A DNA stretch of 64,000 nt, from assembly GCA_037954325.1 (NCBI GenBank), contig JBBMNZ010000049.1, positions 186,001-250,000 on the forward strand, read 5' to 3'. This DNA is from Fistularia commersonii (taxonomy: Eukaryota > Chordata > Actinopteri > Syngnathiformes > Fistulariidae). The notes beneath the pieces were generated by a model. The model was not told the origin of the DNA. It ran no database searches and worked only from the letters and a program-made list of their open reading frames with translations. The translations under genes and the position numbers were made by a program. Positions within the stretch are counted from its first letter, which is position 1, and the number at the start of each line of letters is the position of its first letter. This document shows positions 24,386-38,400 of this stretch, one piece after another.

Positions 24386-26483
24386 TGCTGTTGAAATATG
24401 TTGTTAGGTCAAGATTCTGCACAATATATGTCATATTCAGAGATATCCCATCAAAAGTCCAAAAGATATAGCCATTCGTTCAAAAAGTGCTTAACTCACC
24501 GAGTTGAGACGTTTCTGATTAGGAGTGGAAATAACTAATGAATTTCATCAAGCTGGTTTCTGCTGTTGAAATATGTTGTTTAGGACATAATTCTTCACAA
24601 AATATGTCAAATTCAGTATAATCCAGCGACAAGTTCAAAAGATATTGCCATTCGATCAAAAAGTGCTTATCTCATCGAGTTGAAGCGTTTTTGTTTAGGA
24701 GTAGAAATAACTAAAGAATTTCATCAAGCTGGTTTCTCCTGTTGAAATATGTTGTTTAGGACATGATTCTGGACAATACATGTCAAATTCAGTGTAATCC
24801 CTTCACAAGTTCACAAGATATAGCCATTCGTTCAAAAAGTACTTATCTCACCGAGTTGAATCGTTTTTGATTCGGAGTGGAAAAAACTAATGAATTTCAT
24901 CAAGCTGGTTTCTGACTTTTAAATATGTTGTTTAGGACATAATTCTGCACAAAATATGTCCCATTCAGTGAAATCCAATCAAAAGTTCAAAAGATATAGC
25001 TATTCGATCAAAAAGTGCTTATCTCACCGAGTTGAAGCGTTTTTGATTCGAGTTGGAAATAACTAATGAATTTCATCAAGCTGGTTTCTGCTGTTGAAAT
25101 ATGTTGTTTATGACATGATTCTGCACAATATATGTCAAATTCAGTGTAATCCCTTCACAGGTTCAAAAGATATAGCCATTCGTTCAAAAAGTACTTATCT
25201 CACCGTGTTGAAGCATTTGATTAGGAGTGGAAATAACTAATGAATTTCATCAATCTGGTTTCTGCTGTTGATATATGTTGTTTAGAACATGATTCTGCAC
25301 ACTATATGTCAAATTCAGTGTAATCCCTTTATAGGTTCAAAAGATATAGCCATTCATTCAAAAAGTACTTATCTCACCAAGTTGAAGCGTTTTTTATTAG
25401 GAGTGGAAATAACTTTTGAATTTCACCACGCTGGTTTTTGCTGTTGAAATATGTTGTTCATTACATGATTCTGCACAATATATGTCAAATTCAGTGTAAT
25501 CCCTTCATAGGTTAAAAAGATATCGCCATTCGTTCAAAAAGTACTTATCTCACCGAGTTGAAGCGTTTTTGATTAGGAGTGGAAAAAACTTTTGAATTTC
25601 ATCACGCTGGTTTCTGCTGTTGAAATATGTTGTTTAGGACATGATTTTGCACAACACATGTCAAATTCAGTGTAATCCAGCGACAAGATCAAAAGATATA
25701 GCCATTCGATCAAAAAGTACTTATCTCACCGAGTTGAAGCGTTTTTGGATTCGGAGTGGAAATAATCAATGAATTTCATCAAGCTGGTTTCTGCTGTTGA
25801 AATATGTTTTTTAGGATATGATTCTGCACAATATATGTCAAATTCAGTGTAATCACATCACAGGTTCAAAAGATATAGCCATTCGTTCAAAAACTGCTTA
25901 TCTAATCGGGTTGAAGCGTTTTTAATTAGGAGTGGAAATAACTAATGGATTTAATCAAGCTGGTTTCTGCTGTTGAAATATGTTGTTTAGGACATGATTC
26001 TGCACAACACATGTCAAATTCAGTGTAATCCAGCGACAAGATCAAAAGATATAGCCATTCGTTCAAAAAGTGCTTATCTCACCGAGTTGAAGCAATTTTG
26101 ATTAGGAGTGGCAATAACTAATGAATTTCATCAAGTAGATTTCTACTGTTGAAATATGTTGTTTAGGACATGATTCTGCACAATATATGTCAAATTCAGT
26201 GTAATCCCTTCACAAGTTCAAAAGATATAGCCATTTTTTCAAAAAGTGCTTATCTCACAAAGTTGAAGCGTGTTTGATTAGGAGTGGAAATAACTAATGA
26301 ATTTCATCAAGCTGGTTTCTGCTGTTGAAATATGTTGTTTAGGATATGATTCTGCACAATATATGTCAAAGTCAGTGTGATCCCATTACAGGTTCATAGG
26401 ATATAGCTATTCGTTCAAAAAGTACTTATCTCACCGAGTTGAAGCGTTTTTGATTAGGAGTGGAAAAAACTTTTGAATTTCAT
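24386..26483 (+). repeat. H13 unit, second tandem copy, 3' truncated
   Basis: It repeats the preceding unit at an offset of 2285 with no difference that I noticed. It stops about one monomer short of completion, where CATCAAGC changes to CATCGAGC and the sequence switches to the macro-repeat context of 7299. Confidence 0.92.
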
Positions 26484-29400
26484 CGAGCTGGTTTCTGCTG
26501 TTGATATATGTTTTTTGGGATATGATTCTGCACAATATATGTCAAATTCAGTGTGATCCCATTAAAGGTTCAAAGGATATAGCCATTCTTTCAAAAAGGA
26601 CTTATCTCACCGAGTTGAAGCGTTTTTGATTAGGAGTGGAAATAACTAATGGATTTCATCAAGCTGGTTTCTGCTGTTGAAATATGTTGTATATGACATA
26701 ATTCTGCACAATATATGTCAAATTAAGTGTAATCCCTTCACAAGTTCAACATATATAGCCATTCGTTATAAAAACGTACTTATCTCACCGAGTTGAAGCG
26801 TTTTTGATTAGGAGTGGAAATAACTTTTGAATTTCATCACGCTGGTTTCTGCTGTTGAAATTTGTTGTTTAGGACATAATTCTGCACAATATATGTCAAA
26901 TTAAGTGTAATCCCTTCACAAGTTCAACATATATAGCCATTCGTTATAAAAACGTACTTATCTCACCGAGTTGAAGAGTTTTTGATTAGGAGTGGAAATA
27001 ACTAATGAATTTCATCAAGCTGGTTTCTCCTGTTGAAATATGTTGTTTAGGACATGATTCTGCACAATATATGTCAAATTCTTGTGAGCCCATTATGGGT
27101 TCAAAGGATATAGCCATTCGTTTAAAAAGTTTCTATGAGACCGAGTTGAAGCGTTTTTGATTAGGAGTGCAAATATCTAATGAATTTCATCAAGCTGGTT
27201 CCTGCTGTTGAAAAATGTTGTTTAGGAAAAATTTCTGCACAATATATGTCAAATTCAGTATAATCCAACGACAAGTTCAAAAGATATTGCCATTCGATCA
27301 AAAAGTGCTTATCTCACCGAGTTGAAGCGTTTTTTTATTCGGAGTGGAAATAACTAATGAATTTCATCAAGCTGGTTTCTGCTGTTGAAATATGTTGTTT
27401 AGGACATGATTCTGCAGAAAATATTTAAAATTCAGTGTAATCCAGCGACAAGATCAAAAGATATACCCATTCGTGCAAAAAGTGCTCATCTCACCGAGTT
27501 GAAGCAATTTTGATTAGGTGTGGAAATAACTAATGAATTTCATCAAGCTGGTCTCTGCTGTTGAAATATGTTCTTTAGGATATGATTCTGCACAATATAC
27601 GTCAAAGTCAGTGTGATCCCAATTACAGGTTCGAAGGATATAGCCATTCGTTCAAAAAGGACTTATCTCACCGAGTTGAAGCGATTTTGATTAGGAGTGG
27701 AAATAACTTTTGAATTTCATCACGCTGGTTTCTGCTGTTGAAATTTGTTGTTTAGGACATGATTCTGCAAAACACATGTCAAATTCAGTGTAATCCCATC
27801 ACAGGTTCAAATGAGATATAGCCATTCGTCCAAAAAGTACTTATGTCACCAAGTTGAAGAGTTTTTGATTAGGAGTGGAAATAACTAATGAATTTCATCA
27901 AGCTGGTTTCTGCTGTTGAAATTTGTTGTTAGGTCAAGATTCTGCACAATATATGTCATATTCAGAGATATCCCATCAAAAGTCCAAAAGATATAGCCTT
28001 TCGTTCAAAAAGTGCTTATCTCACCGAGTTGAGACTTTTCTGATTAGGAGTGGAAATAACTAATGAATTTCATCAAGCTGGTTTCTGCTGTTGAAATATG
28101 TTGTTTAGGACATGATTCTGCACAATATATGTCAAATTCTTGTGAGCCCATTACAGGTTCAAAGGATATAGCCATTCGTTCAAAACGTGCTTATCTCTCC
28201 AAGTTGAAGCGTTTTTGATTAGGAGTGTAAATAACTTTTGAATTTTATCAAGCTGGTTTCTGCTGTTGAAATATGTTGTTTAGAACATGATTCTGCACAA
28301 TATATGTCAAATTCAGTGTAATCCCCTCATACGTTCAAAAGATATCGCCAGTCGTTCCAAAAGAACTTATCTCACCAAGTTGAGGCGTTTTTGATTCGGA
28401 GTGGAAATAACCAATGAATTTCATCAAGCTGGTTTCTGCTGTTGAAATATGTTTTTTAGGATATGATTCTGCACAGTATATGTCAAATTTAGTGTAATCA
28501 CATCTTAGGTTCAAAAGATATAGCCATTCGTGCAAAAAGTGCTTATCTCACCGAGTTGAAGCAAATTTGATTAGGAGTGGCAATAACTAATGAATTTCAT
28601 CTTGTAGATTTCTACTGTTGAAATATGTTGTTTAGGACATGATTCTGCACAATATATGTCAAATTCAGTGTAATCCCTTCACAAGTTCAAAAGCTATAGC
28701 CATTCGTTCAAAAAGTGCTTATCTCACAAAGTTGAAGCGTTTTTGATCAGGAGTGAAAATAACCAATGAATTTCATCAAGCTGGTTTCTGCTGTTGAAAT
28801 ATGTTGTTTAGGATATGACTCTGCACAATATATGTCAAATTCAGTGTAATCACATCACAGGTTCAAAAGATATACCCATTCGTTCAAAAATTACTTATCT
28901 CACCGAGTTGAAGCACTTTTGATTAGGAGTGGAAATAACTTTTGAATTTCATCAAGCTGGTTACTGCTGTTGAAATATGTTGTTTAGGACATGATTCTGC
29001 ACAATATATGTCAAATTCAGTGTAATCCCTTCAAAGGTTCAAAAGATATAGCCATTCGTTCAAAAAGTGCTTATCTCACCGAGTTGAGGCGTTTTTGATT
29101 CGGAGTGGAAATAACCAATGAATTTCATCAAGCTTGTTTCTGCTGTTGAAATATGTGCTTTAGGATATGATTTTGCACAATATATGTCAAATTTAGTTTA
29201 ATCACATCACAGGTTCAAAAGATATAGCCATTCGTTCAAAAAGTGCTTATCTTATCGGGTTGAAGCGTTTTTGATTCGGAGTGGAAATAACTGATGTATT
29301 TCGTCAAGCTGGTTTCTGCTATTGAAATATGTTTTTTAGGACATGATTCTGCAAAACACATGTCAAATTCAGTGTAATCCAGCGATAAGATCAAAAGATA

Positions 29401-32400
29401 TAGCCATTCGTGAAAAAGGTGCTTATCTCACCGAGTTGAGACGTTTCTGATTAGGAGTGGAAATAACTAATGAATTTCATCAAGCTGGTTCCCGCTGATG
29501 AAATATGTTGTTTAGGAAAAGATTCTGCACAAAATATGTCAAATTCAGTATAATCCAGCGACAAGTTCAAAAGATATAGCCATTCGATCAAAAAGTGCTT
29601 ATCTCACCGAGTTGAAGCGTTTTTGATTCGAATTGGAAATAACTAATGAATTTCATCAAGCTGGTTTCTGCTGTTGAAATATGTTGTTTAGGACAAGATT
29701 CTGCACAATATATGTCAAATTCAGTGAAATCCCATCACAAGTTCAAAAGATATAGCCATTCGTTCAAAAAGTACTTATCTCACCGAGTTGAAGCGTTTTT
29801 GATTAGGAGTGGAAATAACTTTTGAATTTCATCAAGCTGGTTTCTGCTGTTGAAATATGTTGTTTAGGACATGATTCTGCACAATATATGTCAAATTCTT
29901 GTGAGCCCATTATGGGTTCAAAGGATATAGCCATTCGTTTAAAACGTTTCTATGAGACCGAGTTGAAGCGTTTTTGATTAGGAGTGCAAATATCTAATGA
30001 ATTTCATCAAGCTGGTTCCTGCTGTTGAAAAATGTTGTTTAGGAAAAAATTCTGCACAAAATATGTCAAATTCAGTATAATCCAACGACAAGTTCAAAAG
30101 ATATCCATTCGATCAAAAAGTGCTTATCTCACCGAGTTGAAGCATTTTTGATTCGGAGTGGAAATAACTAATGAATTTCATCAAGCTGGTTTCTGCTGTT
30201 GAAATATGTTGTTTAGGACATGATTCTGCAGAAAATATTTAAAATTCAGTGTGATCCAGCGACAAGATCAAAAGATATACCCATTCGTGCAAAAATTGCT
30301 CATCTCACCGAGTTGAAGCAATTTTGATTAGGAGTGGAAATAACTAATGAATTTCATCAAGCTGGTTTCTGCTGTTGAAATATGTTGTTTAGGATATGAT
30401 TCCGCACAATATATGTCAAAGTCAGTGTGATCCCAATTACAGGTTCAAAGGATATAGCCATTCGTTCAAAAGGACTTATCTCACCGAGTTGAAGCGTTTT
30501 TGATTAGGAGTGGAAATAACTAATGAATTTCATTAAGCTGGTTTCTGCTATTGAAATATGTTGTTTAGGGCATGATTCTGCACAATATATGTCAAATTCA
30601 GTATAATCCCTTCACAAGTTCAAAAGATATAGCCATTCGTTCAAAAAGTGCTTATCTCACCGAGTTGAAGCATTTTTGATTCGGAGTGGAAATAACTTTT
30701 GAATTTCATCAAGCTGGTTTCTTCTGTTGAAATATGTTGTTTAGGACATGATTCTGCACAATATATGTCAAATTCTTGTGAGCCCATTACAGGTTCAAAG
30801 GATATAGCCATTCGTTCAAAACGTGCTTATCTCACCAAGTTGAAGAGTTTTTGATTAGTATTGAAAGTAACTAATGAATTTCATCAAGCTGGTTTCTGCT
30901 ATTGAAATTTGTTGTTTAGGACATGATTCTGGATAATATATGTCAAATTCAGTGTAATCCCTTCACAAGTTCAAAAGTTATAGCCATTCGTTCAAAAAGT
31001 ACTTATCTCACCGATTGAAGCGTTTTTGATTTGGAGTGGAAATAACTTTTGAATTTCATCAAGCTGGTTTCTTCTGTTGAAATATGTTGTTTAGGACATG
31101 ATTCTGCAGAAAATATTTCAAATTCAGTGTAATCCAGCAACAAGATCAAAAGATATATCCACTCTTGCAAATAATGCTTATCTCACCGAGTTGAAGCGTT
31201 TTTGTTTAGGAGAGGAAATAACTAAAGAATTTCATCAAGCTGGTTTCTGCTGTTGAAATATGTTTTTTGGGATATGATTCTGCACAATATATGTCAAATT
31301 CAATGTGATCCCATTAAAGGTTCAAAGGATATAGCCATTCTTTCAAAAAGGACTTATCTCACCGAGTTGAAGCGTTTTTGATTAGGACTGGAAATAACGA
31401 ATGGATTTCATCAAGCTGGTTTCTGCTGTTGAAATATGTTGTATATGAAATAATTCTGCACAATATATGTCAAATTAAGTGTAATCCCTTCACAAGTTCA
31501 AAAGATATAGCCATTCGTTCAAAACGTACTTATCTTACCGAGTTGAAGCGTTTTTGTTTAGGAGTGGAAATAACTTTTGAATTTTATCACGCTGGTTTCT
31601 GCTGTTGAAATTTGTTGTTTAGGACATGATTCTGCACAATATATGTCAAATTCAGTGTAATCCCTTCACAAGTTCAAAAGATATAGCCATTCGTTCAAAA
31701 AGTGCTTATCTCACAGGAGTTGAAGCGTTTTTGATTAGGAGTGGAAATAATCAATGAATTTCATTAAGCTGGTTTCTGGTCTTGAAATATGTTTTTTAGG
31801 ATATGATTCTGCACAATATATGTCAAATTTAGTGTAATCACATCACAGGTTCAAAAGATATAGCCATTCGTTCAAAAACTGCTTATCTTATCGGGTTGAA
31901 GCGTTTTTGATTAGGAGTGGAAATAACTGATGGATTTCGTCAAGCTGGTTTCTGCTGTTGAAATATGTTGTTTAGGACATGATTCTGCAAAACATATGTC
32001 AAATTCAGTGTAATCCAGCGACAAGTTCAAAAGATATAGCCATTCGATCAAAAAGTGCTTATATCACCGAGTTGAATCGTTTTTGATTCGGAGTGGAAAT
32101 AACTAATGAATTTCATCAAGCTGGTTTATGCTGTTGAAATATGTTGTTTAGGAAAAGATTCTGCACAATATATGTCAAATTCAGTGAAATCCCATCCCAG
32201 GTTCAAAAAATATAGCCATTTGTGCAAAAAGTGCTTATCTCACCAAGTTGAAGAGTTTTTGATTAGTATTGGAAGTAACTAATGAATTTCATCAAGCTGG
32301 TTTCTGCTATTGAAATTTGTTGTTTAGGACATGATTCTGGACAATATATGTCAAATTCAGTGTAATCCCTTCACAATTTCAAAAGATACAGCCATTCGTT

Positions 32401-35400
32401 CAAAAAGTACTTATCTCACCGATTGAAGCGTTTTTGATTAGGAGTGGAAATAACTTTTGAATTTCATCAAGCTGGTTTCTGCTGTTAAAATATGTTGTTT
32501 AGGACATGATTCTGCAGAAAATATTTCAAATTCAGTGTAATCCAGCGACATGATCAAAAGATATAGCCACTCTTGCAAATAATGCTTATCTCACCGAGTT
32601 GAAGCGTTTTTGTTTAGGAGAGGAAATAACTAAAGAATTTCATCAAGCTGGTTTCTGCTGTTGAAATATGTTTTTTGGGATATGATTCTGCACAATATAT
32701 GTCAAATTCAGTGTGATCCCATTAAAGGTTCAAAGGATATAGCCATTCTTTCAAAAAGGACTTATCTCACCGAGTTGAAGCGTTTTTGATTAGGAGTGGA
32801 AATAACTAATGGATTTAATCAAGCTGGTTTCTGCTGTTGAAATATGTTGTATATGACATAATTCTGCACAATATATGTCAAATTAAGTGTAATCCCTTCA
32901 CAAGTTCAACATATATAGCCATTCGTTATAAAAACGTACTTATCTCACCGAGTTGAAGCGTTTTTGATTAGGAGTGGAAATAACTTTTGAATTTCATCAC
33001 GCTGGTTTCTGCTGTTGAAATTTGTTGTTTAGGACATGATTCTGCAAAACACATGTCAAATTCAGTGTAATCCAGCGATAAGTTTAAAAGATATAGCCAT
33101 TCGTGAAAAAAGTGCTTATCTCACCGAGTTGAGACGTTTCTGATTAGGAGTGGATATAACTAATGAATTTCATCAAGCTGGTTCCCGCTGTTGAAATATG
33201 TTGTTTAGGACATGATTCTGGACAATATATGTCAAATTCAGTGTAATCCCTTTACAAGTTCAAAAGATATAGCCATTCGTTCAAAAAGTACTTATCTCAC
33301 CGAGTTGAAGCGTTTTTGATTAGGAGTGGAAATAACTAATGAATTTCATCAAGCTGGTTTCTGCTGTTGAAATATGTTGTTTAGGACATGATTCTGCACA
33401 ATATATGTCAAATTCAATGAAATCCCATTACAGGTTCAAAGGATATAGCCATTCGTCCAAAAAGTACTTATGTCACCAAGTTGAAGAGTTTTTGATTAGG
33501 AGTGGAAATAACTAATGAATTTCATCAAGCTGGTTTCTGCTGTTGAAATATGTTGTTAGGTCAAGATTCTGCACAATATATGTCATATTCAGAGATATCC
33601 CATCAAAAGTCCAAAAGATATAGCCATTCGTTCAAAAAGTGCTTAACTCACCGAGTTGAGACGTTTCTGATTAGGAGTGGAAATAACTAATGAATTTCAT
33701 CAAGCTGGTTTCTGCTGTTGAAATATGTTGTTTAGGACATGATTCTGCACAATATATGTCAAATTCTTGTGAGCCCATTACAGGTTCAAAGGATATAGCC
33801 AATCGTTCAAAACGTGCTTATGAGACCGAGTTGAAGCGTTTTTGATTAGGAGTGCAAATAACTAATGAATTTCATCAAGCTGGTTCCTGCTGTTGAAATA
33901 TGTTGTTAAGGACAAGATTCTGCACAAAATATGTCAAATTCAGTATAATCCAGCGACAAGTTCAAAAGATATTGCCATTCGATCAAAAAGTGCTTATCTC
34001 ATCGAGTTGAAGCGTTTTTGATTAGGAGTGGAAATAACTAATGGATTTCATCAAGCTGGTTTCTGCTGTTGAAATATGTTGTATATGACATAATTCTGCA
34101 CAATATATGTCAAATTAAGTGTAATCCCTTCACAAGTTCAACATATATAGCCATTCGTTATAAAAACGTACTTATCTCACCGAGTTGAAGCGTTTTTGAT
34201 TAGGAGTGGAAATAACTTTTGAATTTCATCACGCTGGTTTCTGCTGTTGAAATTTGTTGTTTAGGACATGATTCTGCAAAACACATGTCAAATTCAGTGT
34301 AATCCCATCACAGGTTCAAAGGATATAGCCATTCGTCCAAAAAGTACTTATGTCACCAAGTTGAAGAGTTTTTGATTAGGAGTGGAAATAACTAATGAAT
34401 TTCATCAAGCTGGTTTCTCCTGTTGAAATATGTTGTTTAGGACATGATTCTGCACAATATATGTCAAATTCTTGTGAGCCCATTATGGGTTCAAAGGATA
34501 TAGCCATTCGTTTAAAACGTTTCTATGAGACCGAGTTGAAGCGTTTTTGATTAGGAGTGCAAATATCTAATGAATTTCATCAAGCTGGTTCCTGCTGTTG
34601 AAAAATGTTGTTTAGGAAAAATTTCTGCACAATATATGTCAAATTCAGTATAATCCAACGACAAGTTCAAAAGATATTGCCATTCGATCAAAAAGTGCTT
34701 ATCTTATCGGGTTGAAGCGTTTTTGATTCGGAGTGGAAATAACTAATGAATTTCATCAAGCTGGTTTCTGCTGTTGAAATATGTTGTTTAGGACAAGATT
34801 CTGCACAATATATGTCAAATTCAGTGAAATCCCATCCCAGGTTCAAAAAATATAGCCATTCGTTCAAAAATTGCTTATCTTACCAAGTTGAAGAGTTTTT
34901 TATTAGTATTGGAAATAACTAATGAATTTCATCAAGCTGGTTTCTGCTTTTGAAATTTGTTGTTTAGGACATGATTCTGGACAATACATGTCAAATTCAG
35001 TGTAATCCCTTCACAAGTTCACAAGATATAGCCATTCGTTCAAAAAGTACTTATCTCACCGAGTTGAAGCGTTTTTGATTAGGAGTGGAAATAACTTTTG
35101 AATTTCATCAAGCTGGTTTCTGCTGTTGAAATATGTTGTTTAGGACATGATTCTGCACAATATATGTCAAATTCAGTGAAATCCCATTACAGGTTCAACG
35201 GATATAGCCATTCGTCAAAAAAGTACTTATGTCACCAAGTTGAAGAGTTTTTGATTAGTATTGGAAATAACCAATGAATTTGATCTAGCTGGTTTCTGCT
35301 GTTGAAATATGTTGTTAGGTCAAGATTCTGCACAATATATGTCATATTCAGAGATATCCCATCAAAAGTCCAAAAGATATAGCCATTTGTTCAAAAAGTG

Positions 35401-38400
35401 CTTAACTCACCGAGTTGAGACGTTTCTGATTAGGTGTGGAAATAACTAATGAATTTCATCAAGCTGGTTTCTGCTGTTGAAATATGTTGTTTAGGACATG
35501 AATCTGCACAATATATGTCAAATTCAGTGAAAACCCATCAAAAGTCCAAAAGATATAGCCATTCTTTCAAATAGTGCTTATCTCACCAAGTTGAAGCGTT
35601 TTTGATTACTATTGGAAATAACTAAAGAATTTCATCAAGCTGGTTTCTGCTCTTGAAATTTGTTGTTCAGGACATTCTTCTGGACAATATATGTCAAATT
35701 CTTGTGAGCCCATTACAGGTTCAAAGGATATAGCCATTCGTTCAAAACGTGCTTATGATACTGACTTGAAGCGTTTTTGATTAGGAGTGCAAATGACTAA
35801 TGAATTTCATCAAGCTGGTTCCTGCTGTTAAAAAAAATTGTTTAGGACAAGATTCTGCACAAAATATGTCAAATTCAGTATAATCCAGCGACAAGTTCAA
35901 AAGATATTGCCATTCGATCAAAAAGTGCTTATCTCACCGAGTTGAAGCGTTTTTGATTCGGAGTAAAAATAATAAATTAATTTCATCAAGCTGGTTTCTG
36001 CTGTTGAAATATGTTGTCTAGGACATGATTGTGCAGAAAATATATAAAATTCAGTGTAATCCAGCGACAAGATATAAAGATATAGCCTTTCGTGCAAATA
36101 ATGCTTATATCACCGAGTTGAAGCGTTTTTGTTTAGGAGTGGAAATAACTAATGAATTTCATCAAGCTGGTTTCTGCTGTTGAAATATGTTTTTTTGGAT
36201 ATGATTCTGCACAATGAATGTCAAATTCAGTGTGATCCCATTACAGGTTCAAAGGATATTGCCATTCGTTCAAAAAGTGCTTATGTCACCGAGTTGAAGC
36301 GTTTTTGATTAGGAGTGGAAATAACTTTTGAATTTCATCAAGCTGGTGTCTGCTGTTGAAATATGTTGTTTAGAACATGTTTCTGCACGATATATGTCAA
36401 ATTCAGTGTAATCCCTTCATAGGTTCAAAAGATCTAGCCATTTCATCCAAAAAGTACTTATGTCACCAAGTTGAAGAGTTTTTGATTAGGAGTGGAAATA
36501 ACTAATGAATTTCATCAAGCTGGTTTCTGCTGTTGAAATATGTTGTTAGGTCAAGATTCTGCACAATATATGTCATATTCAGAGATATCCCATCAAAAGT
36601 CCAAAAGATATAGCCATTCGTTCAAAAAGTGCTTAACTCACCGAGTTGAGACGTTTCTGATTAGGAGTGGAAATAACTAATGAATTTCATCAAGCTGGTT
36701 TCTGCTGTTGAAATATGTTGTTTAGGACATGATTCTGCACAATATATGTCAAATTCTTGAGAGCCCATTACAGGTTCAAAGGATATAGCCAATCGTTCAA
36801 AATGTGCTTATGAGACCGAGTTGAAGCATTTTTGATTAGGAGTGCAAATAACTAATGAATTTCATCAAGCTGGTTCCTGCTGTTGAAAAATGTTGTTTAG
36901 GACAAGATTCTGCACAAAATATGTCAAATTCAGTATAATCCAGCGACAAGTTCAAAAGATATTGCCATTCGATCAAAAAGTGCTTATCTCATCGAGTTGA
37001 AGCGTTTTTGTTTAGGAGTAGAAATAACTAAAGAATTTCATCGAGCTGGTTTCTGCTGTTGATATATGTTTTTTGGGATATGATTCTGCACAATATATGT
37101 CAAATTCAGTGTGATCCCATTAAAGGTTCAAAGGATATAGCCATTCTTTCAAAAAGGACTTATCTCACCGAGTTGAAGCGTTTTTGATTAGGAGTGGAAA
37201 TAACTAATGGATTTCATCAAGCTGGTTTCTGCTGTTGAAATATGTTGTATATGACATAATTCTGCACAATATATGTCAAATTAAGTGTAATCCCTTCACA
37301 AGTTCAACATATATAGCCATTCGTTATAAAAACGTACTTATCTCACCGAGTTGAAGCGTTTTTGATTAGGAGTGGAAATAACTTTTGAATTTCATCACGC
37401 TGGTTTCTGCTGTTGAAATTTGTTGTTTAGGACATGATTCTGCAAAACACATGTCAAATTCAGTGTAATCCCATCACAGGTTCAAATGAGATATAGCCAT
37501 TCGTCCAAAAAGTACTTATGTCACCAAGTTGAAGAGTTTTTGATTAGGAGTGGAAATAACTAATGAATTTCATCAAGCTGGTTTCTCCTGTTGAAATATG
37601 TTGTTTAGGACATGATTCTGCACAATATATGTCAAATTCTTGTGAGCCAATAATGGGTTCAAAGGATATAGCCATTCGTTTAAAAAGTTTCTATGAGACC
37701 GAGTTGAAGCGTTTTTGATTAGGAGTGCAAATATCTAATGAATTTCATCAAGCTGGTTCCTGCTGTTGAAAAATGTTGTTTAGGAAAAATTTCTGCACAA
37801 TATATGTCAAATTCAGTATAATCCAACGACAAGTTCAAAAGATATTGCCATTCGATCAAAAAGTGCTTATCTCACCGAGTTGAAGCGTTTTTTTATTCGG
37901 AGTGGAAATAACTAATGAATTTCATCAAGCTGGTTTCTGCTGTTGAAATATGTTGTTTAGGACATGATTCTGCAGAAAATATTTAAAATTCAGTGTAATC
38001 CAGCGACAAGATCAAAAGATATACCCATTCGTGCAAAAAGTGCTCATCTCACCGAGTTGAAGCAATTTTGATTAGGTGTGGAAATAACTAATGAATTTCA
38101 TCAAGCTGGTTTCTGCTGTTGAAATATGTTCTTTAGGATATGATTCTGCACAATATACGTCAAAGTCAGTGTGATCCCAATTACAGGTTCGAAGGATATA
38201 GCCATTCGTTCAAAAAGGACTTATCTCACCGAGTTGAAGCGATTTTGATTAGGAGTGGAAATAACTTTTGAATTTCATCACGCTGGTTTCTGCTGTTGAA
38301 ATTTGTTGTTTAGGACATGATTCTGCAAAACACATGTCAAATTCAGTGTAATCCCATCACAGGTTCAAATGAGATATAGCCATTCGTCCAAAAAGTACTT

